Of a DNA stretch of 64,000 nt, positions 7,886-17,984 are shown in pieces. The first letter of the stretch is position 1. The number at the start of each line of letters is the position of its first letter. The notes beneath the pieces are model-generated. The model did not search any database. It worked only from the letters and a program-made list of their open reading frames with translations, and was not told the DNA's origin. The DNA is from Bradyrhizobium sp. 190 (lineage in GTDB: Bacteria > Pseudomonadota > Alphaproteobacteria > Rhizobiales > Xanthobacteraceae), in NCBI RefSeq assembly GCF_023073415.1, contig NZ_JADPJL010000012.1:384501-448500 (forward strand). The letters are read 5' to 3'. The translations under genes were made by a program, and so were the position numbers.

Positions 7886-9136
7886 ATGCTGACCATTTTG
7901 TATCCCGAAGTATTGCAAGATATTCGCTTATTGCCCCATGGGCTCCTCCCAATCCGGCGTAAGGACACAGATGCTCTAGCGCTGGCGATCAAGGCCCCGA
8001 AGGAGATAATCCTGACGGCGAAAATCAAGAAGGGCTTCAAGTTTTACGTCGTGCCACTTGCCACAAATCTAGGTACGACGCTCGGGCTTGTTGCCGCATT
8101 CTTCGATGATGAAGACGAGCCACTGGTAATCAAGACGCCGATGTTTGACGATGACTTGGTTGGGGACCTTCGCGAAATTCTTAGTTACGAGAAGTTGGAC
8201 ATCTATTTTTTTGACGAGCATTGTCGAGAGTGGATGAGCTGGCGCGCAAATGTTCGGGATGGTGGAAGTTGCCTCACGGATGGGACCACCTGGAGACTTT
8301 TCGAGTTTACCGAGAGTCGCGCACAGGCCGCCTTCAAGGGGCTAGACCATTGGTTTGCACTTCGCTCGGCGAGAGACGATGAGCGGGCGATCTCCGTCAC
8401 ATTCGTCGAGGAATTGGCGCCCAGCGACCTCCTCATTGTCGATCTTGATCCGATGGGAGTCGACTATTTGGGGAGCGATGGTGCCAATCGTTCGGAACTC
8501 GTGCGTGAGCGCCCAGGGCCGTATCAAGAGCGGGACATAGCAACGGCCCTTCGACGGACGTTCTCCGGTGAGCAGGTGGCGATTAATCCGCTGAGGGCAG
8601 ATACAAACAAGGAATTCTCGGACGGGCTTGCCGTCTCGCACAAGCATCTACTCATCATTCAGGCGAAAGACAGTCCCAATACTGAGTTGAGCTTGAGCCG
8701 ATCGCTACAGAGGAAGCGTAAGGCGTCAGGCGCTCATTTGGAGAAGGGACTAAGACAAGCCATCGGAGCAGCCAAGCATTTGCGCGGACGTGATACGGTC
8801 GAGCTAAGGATCGATGGAGAGAGGGTGGACTTACCGATCGGGGCGCGCGAGCCATTTTGCGCGGTTGTAGTAAAAGAACTGTTCGCGGACGAAGGAGCGT
8901 CCTACGTAGCCGCTGTTCAAACGATGGCGAATGAAGGAATCAGGGGCGTAGTTTTGGATTATCCCGCTTTCCATGCCTTTACACACTGGCTTCGGGAAGC
9001 AGAGTTGTTGATGACGGCGTTGGAGGACCTGCAAGCTACGGCTCTAGCTACCGGCCGCTATCCTGATTTGCACACGTTTCTTGCTAATTTCACTGCATTT
9101 GGGAGTCAGGCGAGATATCCTTATGGGGTACCGTGA
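7886..9136 (+). CDS. Mrr-like PD-(D/E)XK nuclease candidate (D...QAK motif)
   Basis: A 416-residue protein. Around residue 250 it reads SDGLAVSHKHLLIIQAKDS: an acidic residue, a beta strand, then QAK. This is the D-QxK variant of the PD-(D/E)XK core found in Mrr-type restriction endonucleases. The stretch after it (LEKGLRQAIGAAKHLRG) is the usual following helix. The N-terminal half is acidic and unrecognised. Its neighbours (SNF2 helicase upstream, DUF6361/PLD/helicase triplet downstream) suggest a DNA-targeting defence role. Motif seen directly; nuclease role inferred. The stop overlaps the next start by four bases (GTGA). Confidence 0.6.
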   Translation: MLTILYPEVLQDIRLLPHGLLPIRRKDTDALALAIKAPKEIILTAKIKKGFKFYVVPLATNLGTTLGLVAAFFDDEDEPLVIKTPMFDDDLVGDLREILSYEKLDIYFFDEHCREWMSWRANVRDGGSCLTDGTTWRLFEFTESRAQAAFKGLDHWFALRSARDDERAISVTFVEELAPSDLLIVDLDPMGVDYLGSDGANRSELVRERPGPYQERDIATALRRTFSGEQVAINPLRADTNKEFSDGLAVSHKHLLIIQAKDSPNTELSLSRSLQRKRKASGAHLEKGLRQAIGAAKHLRGRDTVELRIDGERVDLPIGAREPFCAVVVKELFADEGASYVAAVQTMANEGIRGVVLDYPAFHAFTHWLREAELLMTALEDLQATALATGRYPDLHTFLANFTAFGSQARYPYGVP

Positions 9137-9450
9137 GTGAGCAGCAATCCGCTGGCAACGAAGTTGGTTCGATTGATCGTGGATTGTTCAGTCGAAGCGA
9201 TATATGGGGTCTCAACTCGGCTCGCCTCCCTTCGCTGACACCAGCCTCAGAGCGCCTGCTTCAGATTGGCCGGCAGATTGATGTTGGCCTTTACTGCAGG
9301 AACGAATTCGGATCATCCCCTGCCGTGATCGGCGCCACAGGCTGCAACTTTAACACAGGCGCCCATGATCGTCGGAGCCCGGGGCGCATACGGCAAACTC
9401 CGGTAGATGCGCTAACTGGGTATGTCGAGGAACGGAGTGGTCTTAAATAA
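9133..9450 (+). CDS. Small hypothetical protein in the defence cluster
   Basis: A 105-residue frame starting at GTG inside the upstream stop (GTGA overlap) and ending 12 bases before the DUF6361 gene. This spacing suggests an operon from the nuclease to the helicase. Visible sequence includes SLTPASERLLQIGRQIDVGLYCRNEFG; no motif or family is recognised. It could be a small linker subunit or the remains of a larger gene. The main support for coding is the tight overlap. Confidence 0.45.
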   Translation: MSEQQSAGNEVGSIDRGLFSRSDIWGLNSARLPSLTPASERLLQIGRQIDVGLYCRNEFGSSPAVIGATGCNFNTGAHDRRSPGRIRQTPVDALTGYVEERSGLK

Positions 9451-9462
9451 AAGGGGGCGGGA

Positions 9463-10695
9463 ATGAACTTTCTTGGTTGGATTGACCACGACGCCGAACA
9501 GGAAGATGCGATCCTGCGCGGGTTAGGTGCTGCCAAGGGGCAGGATGCACGTGATGAACTCGGCCTTGGCACCATCAGGGACAGCTTCGCGGACCTCTTC
9601 TTTCCTGGTCTTTCGACTATCCAGCAGCGTGTCCGCTATTTTCTATTCGTCCAGTGGTGCTGCGAGGTGGCAGCGTCGCAAGGAGAGTCCGATCGCATTC
9701 TTAGCAGATTGCGGGAGAACGAAGAAGCACTGATCCATTCGCTCAAGCACCTCGGAGAGGGCCAAGGTGTCATTGGGATTGTGAGCCAGGAAGATCTCGA
9801 ACGCATGCCGAGCGAAATTTACTGGAACGGGCTCATGGTGCTGGGGATGCGCCGGACCCGTGGCAACCGACAGCGCTGGGCGCGACAGGTCGCCGCAAGC
9901 CGGAGCTCCGCTCGAACTGACAATCTTGTGGAAGAAGGCTCTAGGCCTTCGATCAATCTCGGGTTCGATCCCGATCGTCCTCCACCGCCAGAGGGTTTTC
10001 CAAAGGTCGCCGATCTGGACTTCACGCTGAATGGCGACGAAGCCGACTTCCTTCGCGCGCGCCTAGCAAACGCCTGCGTGGATTCGACCGGGCGCGGACA
10101 TGAATATAACTTGTTCGGGGCGTTCTCACGCTATCGGCTCAAAACCAATGCGCGAACTCCCTGGGACCACCCGCGTATGAGCAGTCTCAAGCCTGAGGCT
10201 CGCGATATGTTGCTGCTGGCCGCCGCTTTTGCCCAGCTCATGCACGGCGCGGTAATTCTTTATAACGTCTGCGTTTCACGCCTGATGCCTTCGAATGACA
10301 CGACGAACCACACCCTCTCCAGCCATGTCACAGCGTTCTCGAATTGGGCCAAAGATCTCAACCCTGCCGACGTGACGTTGTTCGCACAGCGCATTCCGGA
10401 GTTACCCGCGCTTGGACTGATGACCCGCCATCGCATCGATGAAAAGGCTATCTCCTTTGTTCGGCGATGGACACAATTTTGCGCAGAGCCGGAGAAGCTG
10501 CTCGATAATTCGGCAGCGAACCGGCTCGTGAGTGACCGGGAAGTCTTTTTGAAGGCCGGCAGCGGTATATCCCGCATTCGCTTCAGCAAGCAAAGGGAAC
10601 GATGGGGCGGTGAGTCGGGGAGCCAGCAAATGGACTTCCGCTGGCACACGGCGCGGAGCTGCCTCAACGATTTGGCGACGCCCGCACATGCTTGA
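9463..10695 (+). CDS. DUF6361 family protein, first gene of a three-gene defence-like operon
   Basis: A 410-residue protein opening MNFLGWIDHDAEQEDAILR and containing DELGLGTIRDSFADLFFPGLS and RVRYFLFVQWCCE, which I recognise as DUF6361. The function is not established. An SD (AAGGGGGCGGGA) precedes the ATG. DUF6361, a PLD-like protein and a helicase with overlapping ends make up a gene set like the Azaca (zacABC) antiphage system as I recall it; that name needs an HMM check. The stop overlaps the PLD gene start by eight bases. Confidence 0.75.
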   Translation: MNFLGWIDHDAEQEDAILRGLGAAKGQDARDELGLGTIRDSFADLFFPGLSTIQQRVRYFLFVQWCCEVAASQGESDRILSRLRENEEALIHSLKHLGEGQGVIGIVSQEDLERMPSEIYWNGLMVLGMRRTRGNRQRWARQVAASRSSARTDNLVEEGSRPSINLGFDPDRPPPPEGFPKVADLDFTLNGDEADFLRARLANACVDSTGRGHEYNLFGAFSRYRLKTNARTPWDHPRMSSLKPEARDMLLLAAAFAQLMHGAVILYNVCVSRLMPSNDTTNHTLSSHVTAFSNWAKDLNPADVTLFAQRIPELPALGLMTRHRIDEKAISFVRRWTQFCAEPEKLLDNSAANRLVSDREVFLKAGSGISRIRFSKQRERWGGESGSQQMDFRWHTARSCLNDLATPAHA

Positions 10696-12460
10696 GCCGC
10701 AAGCTCGACTGTCGATCTACGATATCCTGCGTCCGCCAGGTGGTTTTGAACTGGATTGCCTGGTCGCCACAACTTATTCGGCATCGCTCGATACCGTGCT
10801 TTCGTTACCCGCAGCGATGCTTGTCGATAGTACCGATGCGGCCAAACAGCAGGCTAGAATCTTCACAGCTAACGACCTCGCGGCGCTGAAACGCGTCTGC
10901 GGTCGCACAGCCATCTTCTGCCAAGGCGCTGCAATTCACCCAGCGGAGCTGGTGCCCCCCGCGATCATCGAAGCCGAAGAGATGGTCCATGAAGTTTCGG
11001 CTCCGAACGGAGGGAGCTTCCACCCCAAAGTGTGGCTCATTCGTTTCAAGCATAGCGACGCAAAGCGCTCGCTGTTACGCGTGGCGATCATGAGCCGCAA
11101 TCTCACAGGCGACGCGTCCTGGGATGCGGGCGTAGTTCTGGACAGCAAGTCCGGCGCTGGAGCGCCTAAGGCCAATGATCTGGGCATGCTGCTGCGCCTT
11201 CTTCCTACCTGGTGTATTCGCCCGCTCGATCAGGCCCGGCGCGAGTTGCTTCTGGAACTCGCAAGCGAGGTCGAAGTGGCAAAATGGAAGATGCCTGCGG
11301 GAGTAGGTACTCCCACGTTCCATGCTGTCGGCAACCGACCCGGACGCGCTTGGATTCAGCCAGAAAGCAAACGGCTCGCAATCATCTCCCCGTTTCTGAC
11401 TGCCTCGGCAATCAAAGACCTCGCGAAGTCGGCGGATGCCCTCTCGCTCATCGTCTCTCGACCGGATGCCCTCGAGCGATGCTGGGAGACCGTCAGCGAC
11501 CGCTCCGAGCGTCAGATGGTTCTGGCACCACCCGGAGAACCAACCGAGGGGTCGCGCACCAAGGGTCTCCACGCCAAACTCCTGATCTGGGAAAGCCGAT
11601 CGAGGATCCGCCTTGCCATTGGGTCGATGAACGCCACCTCCGCCGCGATCAACGGTCGGAATGTGGAGTTCATGGTCAGCTTCGATTGTACCGAGGCCAT
11701 TGGCGAAGGGGCTATCGATGCACTTCTCGAGCGGCGCTCCATGGGCTCGGTACTGGAGGATTTCGAACCAGCGAAAAGAAGCGAGCCGCTACCGGACCCC
11801 TTCGATGATCGTGCGGCACGCGCCTATCTTCTCGCTGCGCAACTTCATCTTGAATGTAGCCTCGCCGAAAGCGGCTGGGAGCTATGCCTGACACCCCGAG
11901 CTGCGCACGCAGATATCGAATCGCTGCTGCCTGGCCTCCGATTTCGCCCGGCGACGCTCGCCAGCATCCGCTCAGGCCCGTGTGGCGCGTCGCTGGCAGC
12001 CGGGGAGCCGGCCAAGCTTCCTGGTACGCTCGACCTTGCCGAGATAACCGGCTTTATCGTCTTCGAAGCTGATACCCCCGACGGGATGATCGCATTTGTT
12101 CGCAATCTTGAGGTGCGCGGCGTCGAGGGAGATGCACGGCGCCACGCAGCGCTCAAGGCGCTCCTTCCGGACAAAGGCAGTTTCTCAGATTTCCTCAGGG
12201 TCCTTTTAGGAGACTTTCGTTCCCTTGAGGCGATCACGACCATGAACGGAGCTAACGGCGAACCCACCACCTGGAGACCAACTGGCCAGTCGGGTATCCT
12301 CGAAATGCTAATCCGCTGCGCAGCCGATGACCCTGCGCGGCTGCAATCGATCGAGGCAACGCTCAAAGCCTTCAGGCCGGAGGAGCTTGAGACGGTCACT
12401 CCGCCTGAATTCCGAGAACTCTGGTCGGCCATCCTCGAGATGGTGAGCGCAAGACGATGA
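10688..12460 (+). CDS. Phospholipase D-like nuclease family protein
   Basis: A 590-residue protein from the ATG at 10688 (MLEPQARLSIYDILRPPGGF). An earlier in-frame start would overlap DUF6361 by 86 bases and is unlikely. Two HxK half-sites are visible: FHPKVWLIRF near residue 112 and GLHAKLLIWE near residue 295. The second is followed by LAIGSMNATSAAING, the small-residue/Asn run of PLD superfamily HKD motifs; the Asp is not canonical in either. PLD-like proteins in defence operons act as nucleases. The stop overlaps the helicase start (ATGA), so all three genes are translationally coupled. Confidence 0.75.
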   Translation: MLEPQARLSIYDILRPPGGFELDCLVATTYSASLDTVLSLPAAMLVDSTDAAKQQARIFTANDLAALKRVCGRTAIFCQGAAIHPAELVPPAIIEAEEMVHEVSAPNGGSFHPKVWLIRFKHSDAKRSLLRVAIMSRNLTGDASWDAGVVLDSKSGAGAPKANDLGMLLRLLPTWCIRPLDQARRELLLELASEVEVAKWKMPAGVGTPTFHAVGNRPGRAWIQPESKRLAIISPFLTASAIKDLAKSADALSLIVSRPDALERCWETVSDRSERQMVLAPPGEPTEGSRTKGLHAKLLIWESRSRIRLAIGSMNATSAAINGRNVEFMVSFDCTEAIGEGAIDALLERRSMGSVLEDFEPAKRSEPLPDPFDDRAARAYLLAAQLHLECSLAESGWELCLTPRAAHADIESLLPGLRFRPATLASIRSGPCGASLAAGEPAKLPGTLDLAEITGFIVFEADTPDGMIAFVRNLEVRGVEGDARRHAALKALLPDKGSFSDFLRVLLGDFRSLEAITTMNGANGEPTTWRPTGQSGILEMLIRCAADDPARLQSIEATLKAFRPEELETVTPPEFRELWSAILEMVSARR

Positions 12461-15400
12461 GCGCTACGTCCCGCAGGAGCGAACCAACCCGCTTTCAGGA
12501 GAGGACGATAGCCTATGTCGTCAAGAGATTTTGGGAGGATGCTGTGCCGGCCCGACGCTTCCTTGTGGCCGACGAGGTAGGTCTCGGAAAAACCATGGTC
12601 GCTCGGGAGGTTCTTGCCGAGGCTCTGCGGCGCAAGCCCGACGAGAGTATCGACATTGTCTACTTGTGTTCGAGTCAGCCTGTCGCAAGTCAGAACCTGA
12701 AGCGATTGAAGGTTCATGGCCATGGCGGTAATACTAAAGCAACCCGGCTGACATTGCTCGCGGCTGAACCGCTCGCCAATGGGGGCGTGCGCTATTTCGC
12801 ACTCACGCCCGACACATCTTTCAAGGTGACAGGCCGCTCAGGTACGGTTCGCGAGCGAGCTCTCATCTACCTGTGCTTGCGTTCGACGTTCAAGAGCGCT
12901 GGATTTCTGGCGATCTTGCAGCAAGTCACGGACGCCAGCTGGAAGCGAGTGCTCGATGGACTGGACGTCCCCAAGTTTGATCAATCCGTGATCAAAGCGT
13001 TCAGAAGCGCGGTCCGAGCAGATGAACCGCTCCTGGCGGAAGTACGCAGTCTCGCCGGTGAAGCCACGACGGTTGGGCCGTCAGATGCGAAGAAATTCAA
13101 GAAAAAGCGGGATGGGCTGGTAGGGCGATTGCGCAGGGAACTTGCCCTGCGGAGCGCTGAGGCGCTGGCAAGCAACGGGTTGATCATCGTCGACGAATTC
13201 CAGCGCTTCGCGTCCCTCTTCAACTTTGCGAATGTCGAGCGGGATTTCGGCGTACGCCTTGCCGAGCGCCTATTGACGCAAGACATTCCTGAGCGTCGCG
13301 TCCTGCTTCTCTCCGCCACGCCGTATCGCATACCGGGCGGTGAACTGGCCCCGGACGAAAAACCCTATGCCGACTTTGTAGCGCTGGTACGCTTCCTCGC
13401 TGGCACGGAGACGGCGACTGCGTTGTCGGAGGCGCTCGATATATATTCGAGGGCCTTACGAGCCCATCCGCCAGAACCAGACGCAGTCATGGCGGCGCGC
13501 GACGATGCACGATCAATCCTTCGAAAGATCATGTGTCGCACGGAGCGAACCGGCGCAATGTCTAACTCCAACGCCATGGTCAACGAAGAGGTTCTTGGTC
13601 TGCTTCCTGAGGCTCGGGATCTCGGAGGGGCGCTGGCCGCGCGTCGCATCGCCCGACGAATTCAGGTTCGTGATCCGGTCGAGTATTGGAAGTCCGCCCC
13701 CTTCTTCCTCGATTTCATGCGTGGATATCAATTTCGGGACGCCGCAATCGGCGTCGAGAAGGAGAGGGATCGCCGATTTGTTGCGCAGCAGGCAAAGAGA
13801 GGGGGGCTATTGCTCGACCCGCAGGTGCTCAAACGTCTCGACCCCCTGGTGTCGCCGTCGCCGCGCTTGCGCCATCTGGTAAAGGACGCAATGCCCGACG
13901 GCGTTGAGCGATTACTCTGGATCCCTCCGTCGCTGCCCTATCTCAGGCCGGGCGGGCAATTCTCCCAGGCTATGCCGGACCTGAAACGGCTCATATTCAC
14001 GGAATGGCGGCTGGCACCCGACGCCATTACAGCGTTGACTTCCTACGAAATTGAACTGCGACTTGCAGCAGGGATGCGGGCCTCGCGCACGACGCGAAGC
14101 CGCCGCGCTGACCGCGGTCTTGGCCAACGACACAAGCGCTTCGGTGACCTGGGGAACATGCTTCGTCTTGGCCGCGCCAATCAGGCCGCAGGCGATCCCA
14201 CCTTGTCGATGGTCCCTCTCGTGCTTCTTTTGTCTGGGCCGTGCATGGCTTTATGGGGAGATCCCCTGCCGCACGCGATTGCCGCCGGGGCATCGGTCGA
14301 GCCCTCGCAGGTCTTAAAAGTCGCCGAAGCCAGGATCAGGGCGGCGCTCAAAATGCTTTCTCCGGGCACCCAGATGGGGCGTGTCGACGACCGCTGGTAT
14401 TGGGCAGCCCCGCTTCTGCTAGAAGAGGGGTCCCACAATCAACAGTGGGTTTCGATGGAGGACCCGTTTCTTGCTGCGAAGGAGGTCGTCTCGACGGACC
14501 TGGATCGCGTGAAGGAGGCTATCTCCGCTATCCTTGACCACCCCGAGCAGCTTGGAAAACGTCCCAGAGATCTTGTCCAAGTACTCGCAAAGCTTGCGAC
14601 TGCGGGACCGGGCAACTGTGCCTTTCGCGCACTGTCGCGAACTGCATCCGGGCCTGTGACGGTTTCCCAGCTGAAACGCGGCGCGTTCCACGTCGCCCGC
14701 GGATTCCAGAGCCTATTCAATCAAAGCGAGGCGGCCGCTGCAATTCAACTCGAACATCCTGGCCGAAAGCGTGTGTTTTGGGATCAAGCACTCGATTATT
14801 GTATCGCCGGAAATCTCCAGTCGCTTCTCGACGAACAATTGCACTTCGAGGCCGATGGTCTCGCGATGTTCGATGGAACGGACGCGGAGAAGTTAGAGAT
14901 GGCCGCCACAGCGGTTCACGCCTCGCTCACTCTGCGTCGCGCGTCTATCGACGTGCGAGGTCTCGAACGGCGCCGCAGCCGGAAGGCCGACTCGACCGCG
15001 GACTTGGTTCGCTTACGGTGCCGGCATGGGGCGCGATTTGCTGAGGTCAAGGAGGCCGACGGTGCAGTAAGCCGCCTCGACGCAGTCCGTGCGGCATTCA
15101 ATTCTCCCTTCAAACCTTTCATTCTGGCCTCAACCGCGGTTGGACAAGAGGGACTCGACTTCCATCCCTGGTGTCACGCTGTGGTTCATTGGAATCTGCC
15201 TCGATCGCCCGTCGAACTGGAGCAGCGCGAGGGGCGCGTCCATCGATACAAGGGCCACGCGGTCCGCCTGAACATTGCAGGGTTCATCGGGCTTTCCGGC
15301 TTGGCCGAGGCAAGCGGCTCTCCGGGGTCCGATCCATGGCAAAAGCTTTTCGAGATCGCCGCAACGTTAGACACCGTCAATGAGCTGTCGCCCTGCTGGT

Positions 15401-15639
15401 TGTTCGAGCAGGGAGCAAATCCAACCAAAATTAGGCGAATTATTCCGTTCCTGAACTTCAGTCGTGAAGAAGACGGTTGGCCTCAGTTGCGTGCGCGATT
15501 GGCGACCTACCGCCTCGCAATTGGTTTACCCAGAGCGAATGATTTACTCGATGCGCTCGAGCGTAATGGCATTACAGCCGATCAGGCCTCCGCGTGGAAA
15601 ATCGACTTACGGCCGCCGCCTCTTTTCAGTAAGTCCTAG
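12457..15639 (+). CDS. Large SF2 helicase, last gene of the DUF6361/PLD/helicase operon
   Basis: A 1,060-residue SF2 helicase. Walker A is at about 39-46 (ADEVGLGKTMVAREVL). Motif II reads IIVDEFQRF, with DEFQ in place of DEAH. Motif III is LLLSATPYRIP. The second lobe has ASTAVGQEGLDFHPWCHAV and ELEQREGRVHRY, which are motifs V and VI. Between the lobes is a long insert with RGGLLLDPQVLKRLDPLV. It probably couples ATP hydrolysis to DNA translocation and works with the PLD-like nuclease. Starts in an ATGA overlap with the PLD gene. Confidence 0.8.
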   Translation: MSATSRRSEPTRFQERTIAYVVKRFWEDAVPARRFLVADEVGLGKTMVAREVLAEALRRKPDESIDIVYLCSSQPVASQNLKRLKVHGHGGNTKATRLTLLAAEPLANGGVRYFALTPDTSFKVTGRSGTVRERALIYLCLRSTFKSAGFLAILQQVTDASWKRVLDGLDVPKFDQSVIKAFRSAVRADEPLLAEVRSLAGEATTVGPSDAKKFKKKRDGLVGRLRRELALRSAEALASNGLIIVDEFQRFASLFNFANVERDFGVRLAERLLTQDIPERRVLLLSATPYRIPGGELAPDEKPYADFVALVRFLAGTETATALSEALDIYSRALRAHPPEPDAVMAARDDARSILRKIMCRTERTGAMSNSNAMVNEEVLGLLPEARDLGGALAARRIARRIQVRDPVEYWKSAPFFLDFMRGYQFRDAAIGVEKERDRRFVAQQAKRGGLLLDPQVLKRLDPLVSPSPRLRHLVKDAMPDGVERLLWIPPSLPYLRPGGQFSQAMPDLKRLIFTEWRLAPDAITALTSYEIELRLAAGMRASRTTRSRRADRGLGQRHKRFGDLGNMLRLGRANQAAGDPTLSMVPLVLLLSGPCMALWGDPLPHAIAAGASVEPSQVLKVAEARIRAALKMLSPGTQMGRVDDRWYWAAPLLLEEGSHNQQWVSMEDPFLAAKEVVSTDLDRVKEAISAILDHPEQLGKRPRDLVQVLAKLATAGPGNCAFRALSRTASGPVTVSQLKRGAFHVARGFQSLFNQSEAAAAIQLEHPGRKRVFWDQALDYCIAGNLQSLLDEQLHFEADGLAMFDGTDAEKLEMAATAVHASLTLRRASIDVRGLERRRSRKADSTADLVRLRCRHGARFAEVKEADGAVSRLDAVRAAFNSPFKPFILASTAVGQEGLDFHPWCHAVVHWNLPRSPVELEQREGRVHRYKGHAVRLNIAGFIGLSGLAEASGSPGSDPWQKLFEIAATLDTVNELSPCWLFEQGANPTKIRRIIPFLNFSREEDGWPQLRARLATYRLAIGLPRANDLLDALERNGITADQASAWKIDLRPPPLFSKS

Positions 15640-16222
15640 CCAGTCGAGTAGCGCGTTGCACTGCCCTTATCCACCTTTCGATCAAGCAGTTTCTCTCGAA
15701 TTGCTATAGCGCCAAATCCGCCTCATCAATCGTTTTGATCGCGGCGGAGCAGGCCTCGATTGGCCGGCGGCTGGCCTTACGGAAATAACCCCCGGCGACG
15801 CTTGCCATTCTGTACCTTTTCAACGCCGATCGACGTGGTCGCGGTCCAGTGTGTTGTACCGTCACGGGCCGCCCGTTCCATGATTTTATCGAAGGCCTTG
15901 TCGAGGATCAGGTTGAGCTGTTGATTGACCCGTTCATCCAGAGAGCCCCTGCAGGTTCTAGAATGCACTCGCTTTCAGCCCGCCGTCATTTCATACCGCC
16001 GTCGCTATCACTGTCCCGAAATCGGGTTTGTCTTCCAGCGGGCCTACGCTCGCGCTCCGGCACTGTAGGAATGCCCTGCTTGCGTCGGTCTCGGTGCGCG
16101 ATCGGCGCGCTTGTGTCGCAGCGCCGGATTACAGGAACAACTAAAAATGAGATTATATCGCGAATCATGGCCACGCTGGCTTTCGGTGCGCCCTCCGTAC
16201 CCATTCGGCGCCGCATCGCTCC
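15640..16222. other. Intergenic region with one dispersed palindromic repeat copy
   Basis: A 580-base gap at the right edge of the defence cluster. A 63-codon minus-strand frame at 15777-15968 (ending EKVQNGKRRRGLFP) has no recognised family and is not called. One copy of a dispersed repeat lies at 15981-16016. Confidence 0.4.
15981..16016 (+). repeat. Dispersed palindromic repeat, copy 1
   Basis: A degenerate palindrome (CGCCGTCATTTCATACCGCC) is followed by GTCGCTATCACTGTCCC. The same layout, with the almost invariant tail CGCTATCACTG, recurs at 44703 and 44791. Confidence 0.6.
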
Positions 16223-17841
16223 TCAAGCGTTAGCAGCATTCGAACTTCGTATCCTTAGGTACGCTTGGTAAAACGCGGATGATTTAAGAAGATAAGCTTT
16301 CGCCTCGACTACAAAGCCATCCAAATTGTGCTCCACTGCGTAAGCCGAGAGGTCGTCGATTTTGTTTATGAACCCTCTGCCCTTGAAGTTCAGAGAGGTA
16401 TTGCAGAGGACGCCATAACCGGTACGGGCCTTACATGCGCTTAGCAAATCGTGCAATTTGCGGTTCGTCGAAGCTGACACTGTCTGGATTCGAGCGGTAC
16501 CGTTAACGTGCGTAACAGCGGCCAAGGAGTTCGTTCTGACCCGATGCGTGTAGAGCATGTAGGGGCTGGCGTGATCGCAGCCAAACCATTTCGCAGCCTC
16601 TTCTTCCAAGCAAACAGGCGCAATCGGACGGAATTGTTCGCGCTGCTTAATTTCGTTCAGCCGCATTCTGGTACTAGCTTCGAACGGCGCAGCAAGGATC
16701 GAGCGGTTACCCAAAGCTCTCGGGCCGATCTCATATCTGCCACTCGCCCACCCGAGAATGAGACCGTTGGCCAGCATGTCGGCAATGACGGCATAGTCTG
16801 ACGCGTGAATATCATACATCGAAAGATCGAATGAACCGGTCGTATTGAATTCAAGGCCAGAATAGACGTTCCAATCGATCTTTGGATTACCCATGAGATG
16901 AAATTGGGCATCGATAGCTGTTCCAATTGCCGAGCCAGAGTCGTTCGCCACAGGTGGCACAAAGATCTCGCTAAAGAGGCCGGTCTCCGTCCACTTGGTA
17001 TTCCAGTCGCAGTTCAGCCGCATCCACCCGCAATCAACAGCGGCAGTCCTTTCTTCATGTTCGATTTGGCGAACCGATGGAAGATGTCGAATATCCTGTC
17101 GCTAAGAATGCCCGCGAAGTTGCGGAATTCTGGATCATCCAATCCGACATTGAAGTGCGGCGAATGCTCAAGTTGCTGGTATAGGCTCGCTTCGAGATAT
17201 GGAGGGTTCAATAGAAGGTCGATCAGCTTTTCTTCTTCAGCCGAAGGTACCTTGCGTTTCGAAAACGAAGTCAATGCCATGAGTTTTCCCGCGTCGGAGA
17301 AGCGAGAAAAAGGCGCATTCTTAGGAAAGGTTGGGTCGGCCAAACCGTAGAGCGAGATATAGCGATTTCCTGGCTGATTCAGGACATCGGCGAGGAGCTT
17401 TATGTTCAGCGCGGAATCGATCTCGTAGAACGCGCCGATTGCTCCCTCCCATACTAACACGTAGCACGGGGTGCCTTTTGGTAGACTCGACAAGCCAAAA
17501 GCACACAACACGTGCGATCGCTCGTGAGAAGAGGAGAAATATTGGATCGGCCTGCCCATGAGGCGCCGCCGCTCGATGATGACGTCGCTACCCGACACGC
17601 CGCGGTATCCGGCGAGCGCATTTGGGCCGAGTACGCGATGCTCGCGCGGCCACCATCCGCCTGTGCAAAGCACGTCGGGAATCTCGTCAATCTCGCCAAG
17701 AACGCTGAAAACATCGTGACTGGATACGGGCGAATATCGCCAGTTCGAATTCTTCTCCGCCTCGATAGAAACCTTTAGCTCCGCCCCTTTCAGGTAGGCG
17801 ATCGCGCCGTCGTGCCCAGGGTTATAAGAGAGAATATTCAT
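16223..17841 (-). pseudogene. NodU/CmcH-type carbamoyltransferase, interrupted by one frameshift
   Basis: Two adjoining frames make one carbamoyltransferase of about 540 residues. The N-terminal part opens MNILSYNPGHDGAIAYLKG, has a His-containing segment (SSHERSHVLCAF), and ends LLIAGGCG at a stop. The C-terminal part continues LNCDWNTKW, then EIFVPPVANDSGSAIGTA and GRYEIGPRALGNRSILAAP, the signature of the YrdC-like carbamoyl-transfer lobe. The family normally reads GGC-x-LNC, so one lost base near 17016 accounts for the break. NodU transfers carbamoyl groups to Nod factors; relatives modify other glycans or antibiotics. Divergent from the glycosyltransferase genes, which suggests a surface glycan. 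Active only if the frameshift is not real. Confidence 0.8.
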
Positions 17842-17984
17842 TGCGTTGCGAGCCCCCCAATCGATCCTCAGTCAGTCGCCGCTAACCAGCGTTTTGCACC
17901 GCGACAAACCCTTTCCCAATGGTACAACTATGAGTATACAATAGCTTTTCGTGTAAATGGCAAGCCATGCAACCATGATAGGTC

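Noticed and set aside
10610..10687. Longer N-terminus for the PLD-like protein
   Set aside because: It would overlap DUF6361 by 86 bases and is not like the family; the ATG at 10688 fits the overlapping-operon pattern.
15849..16271. Plus-strand frame of 140 codons between the helicase and NodU genes
   Set aside because: Arg/Ser-rich, no domain, and it spans the dispersed repeat; not credible coding.
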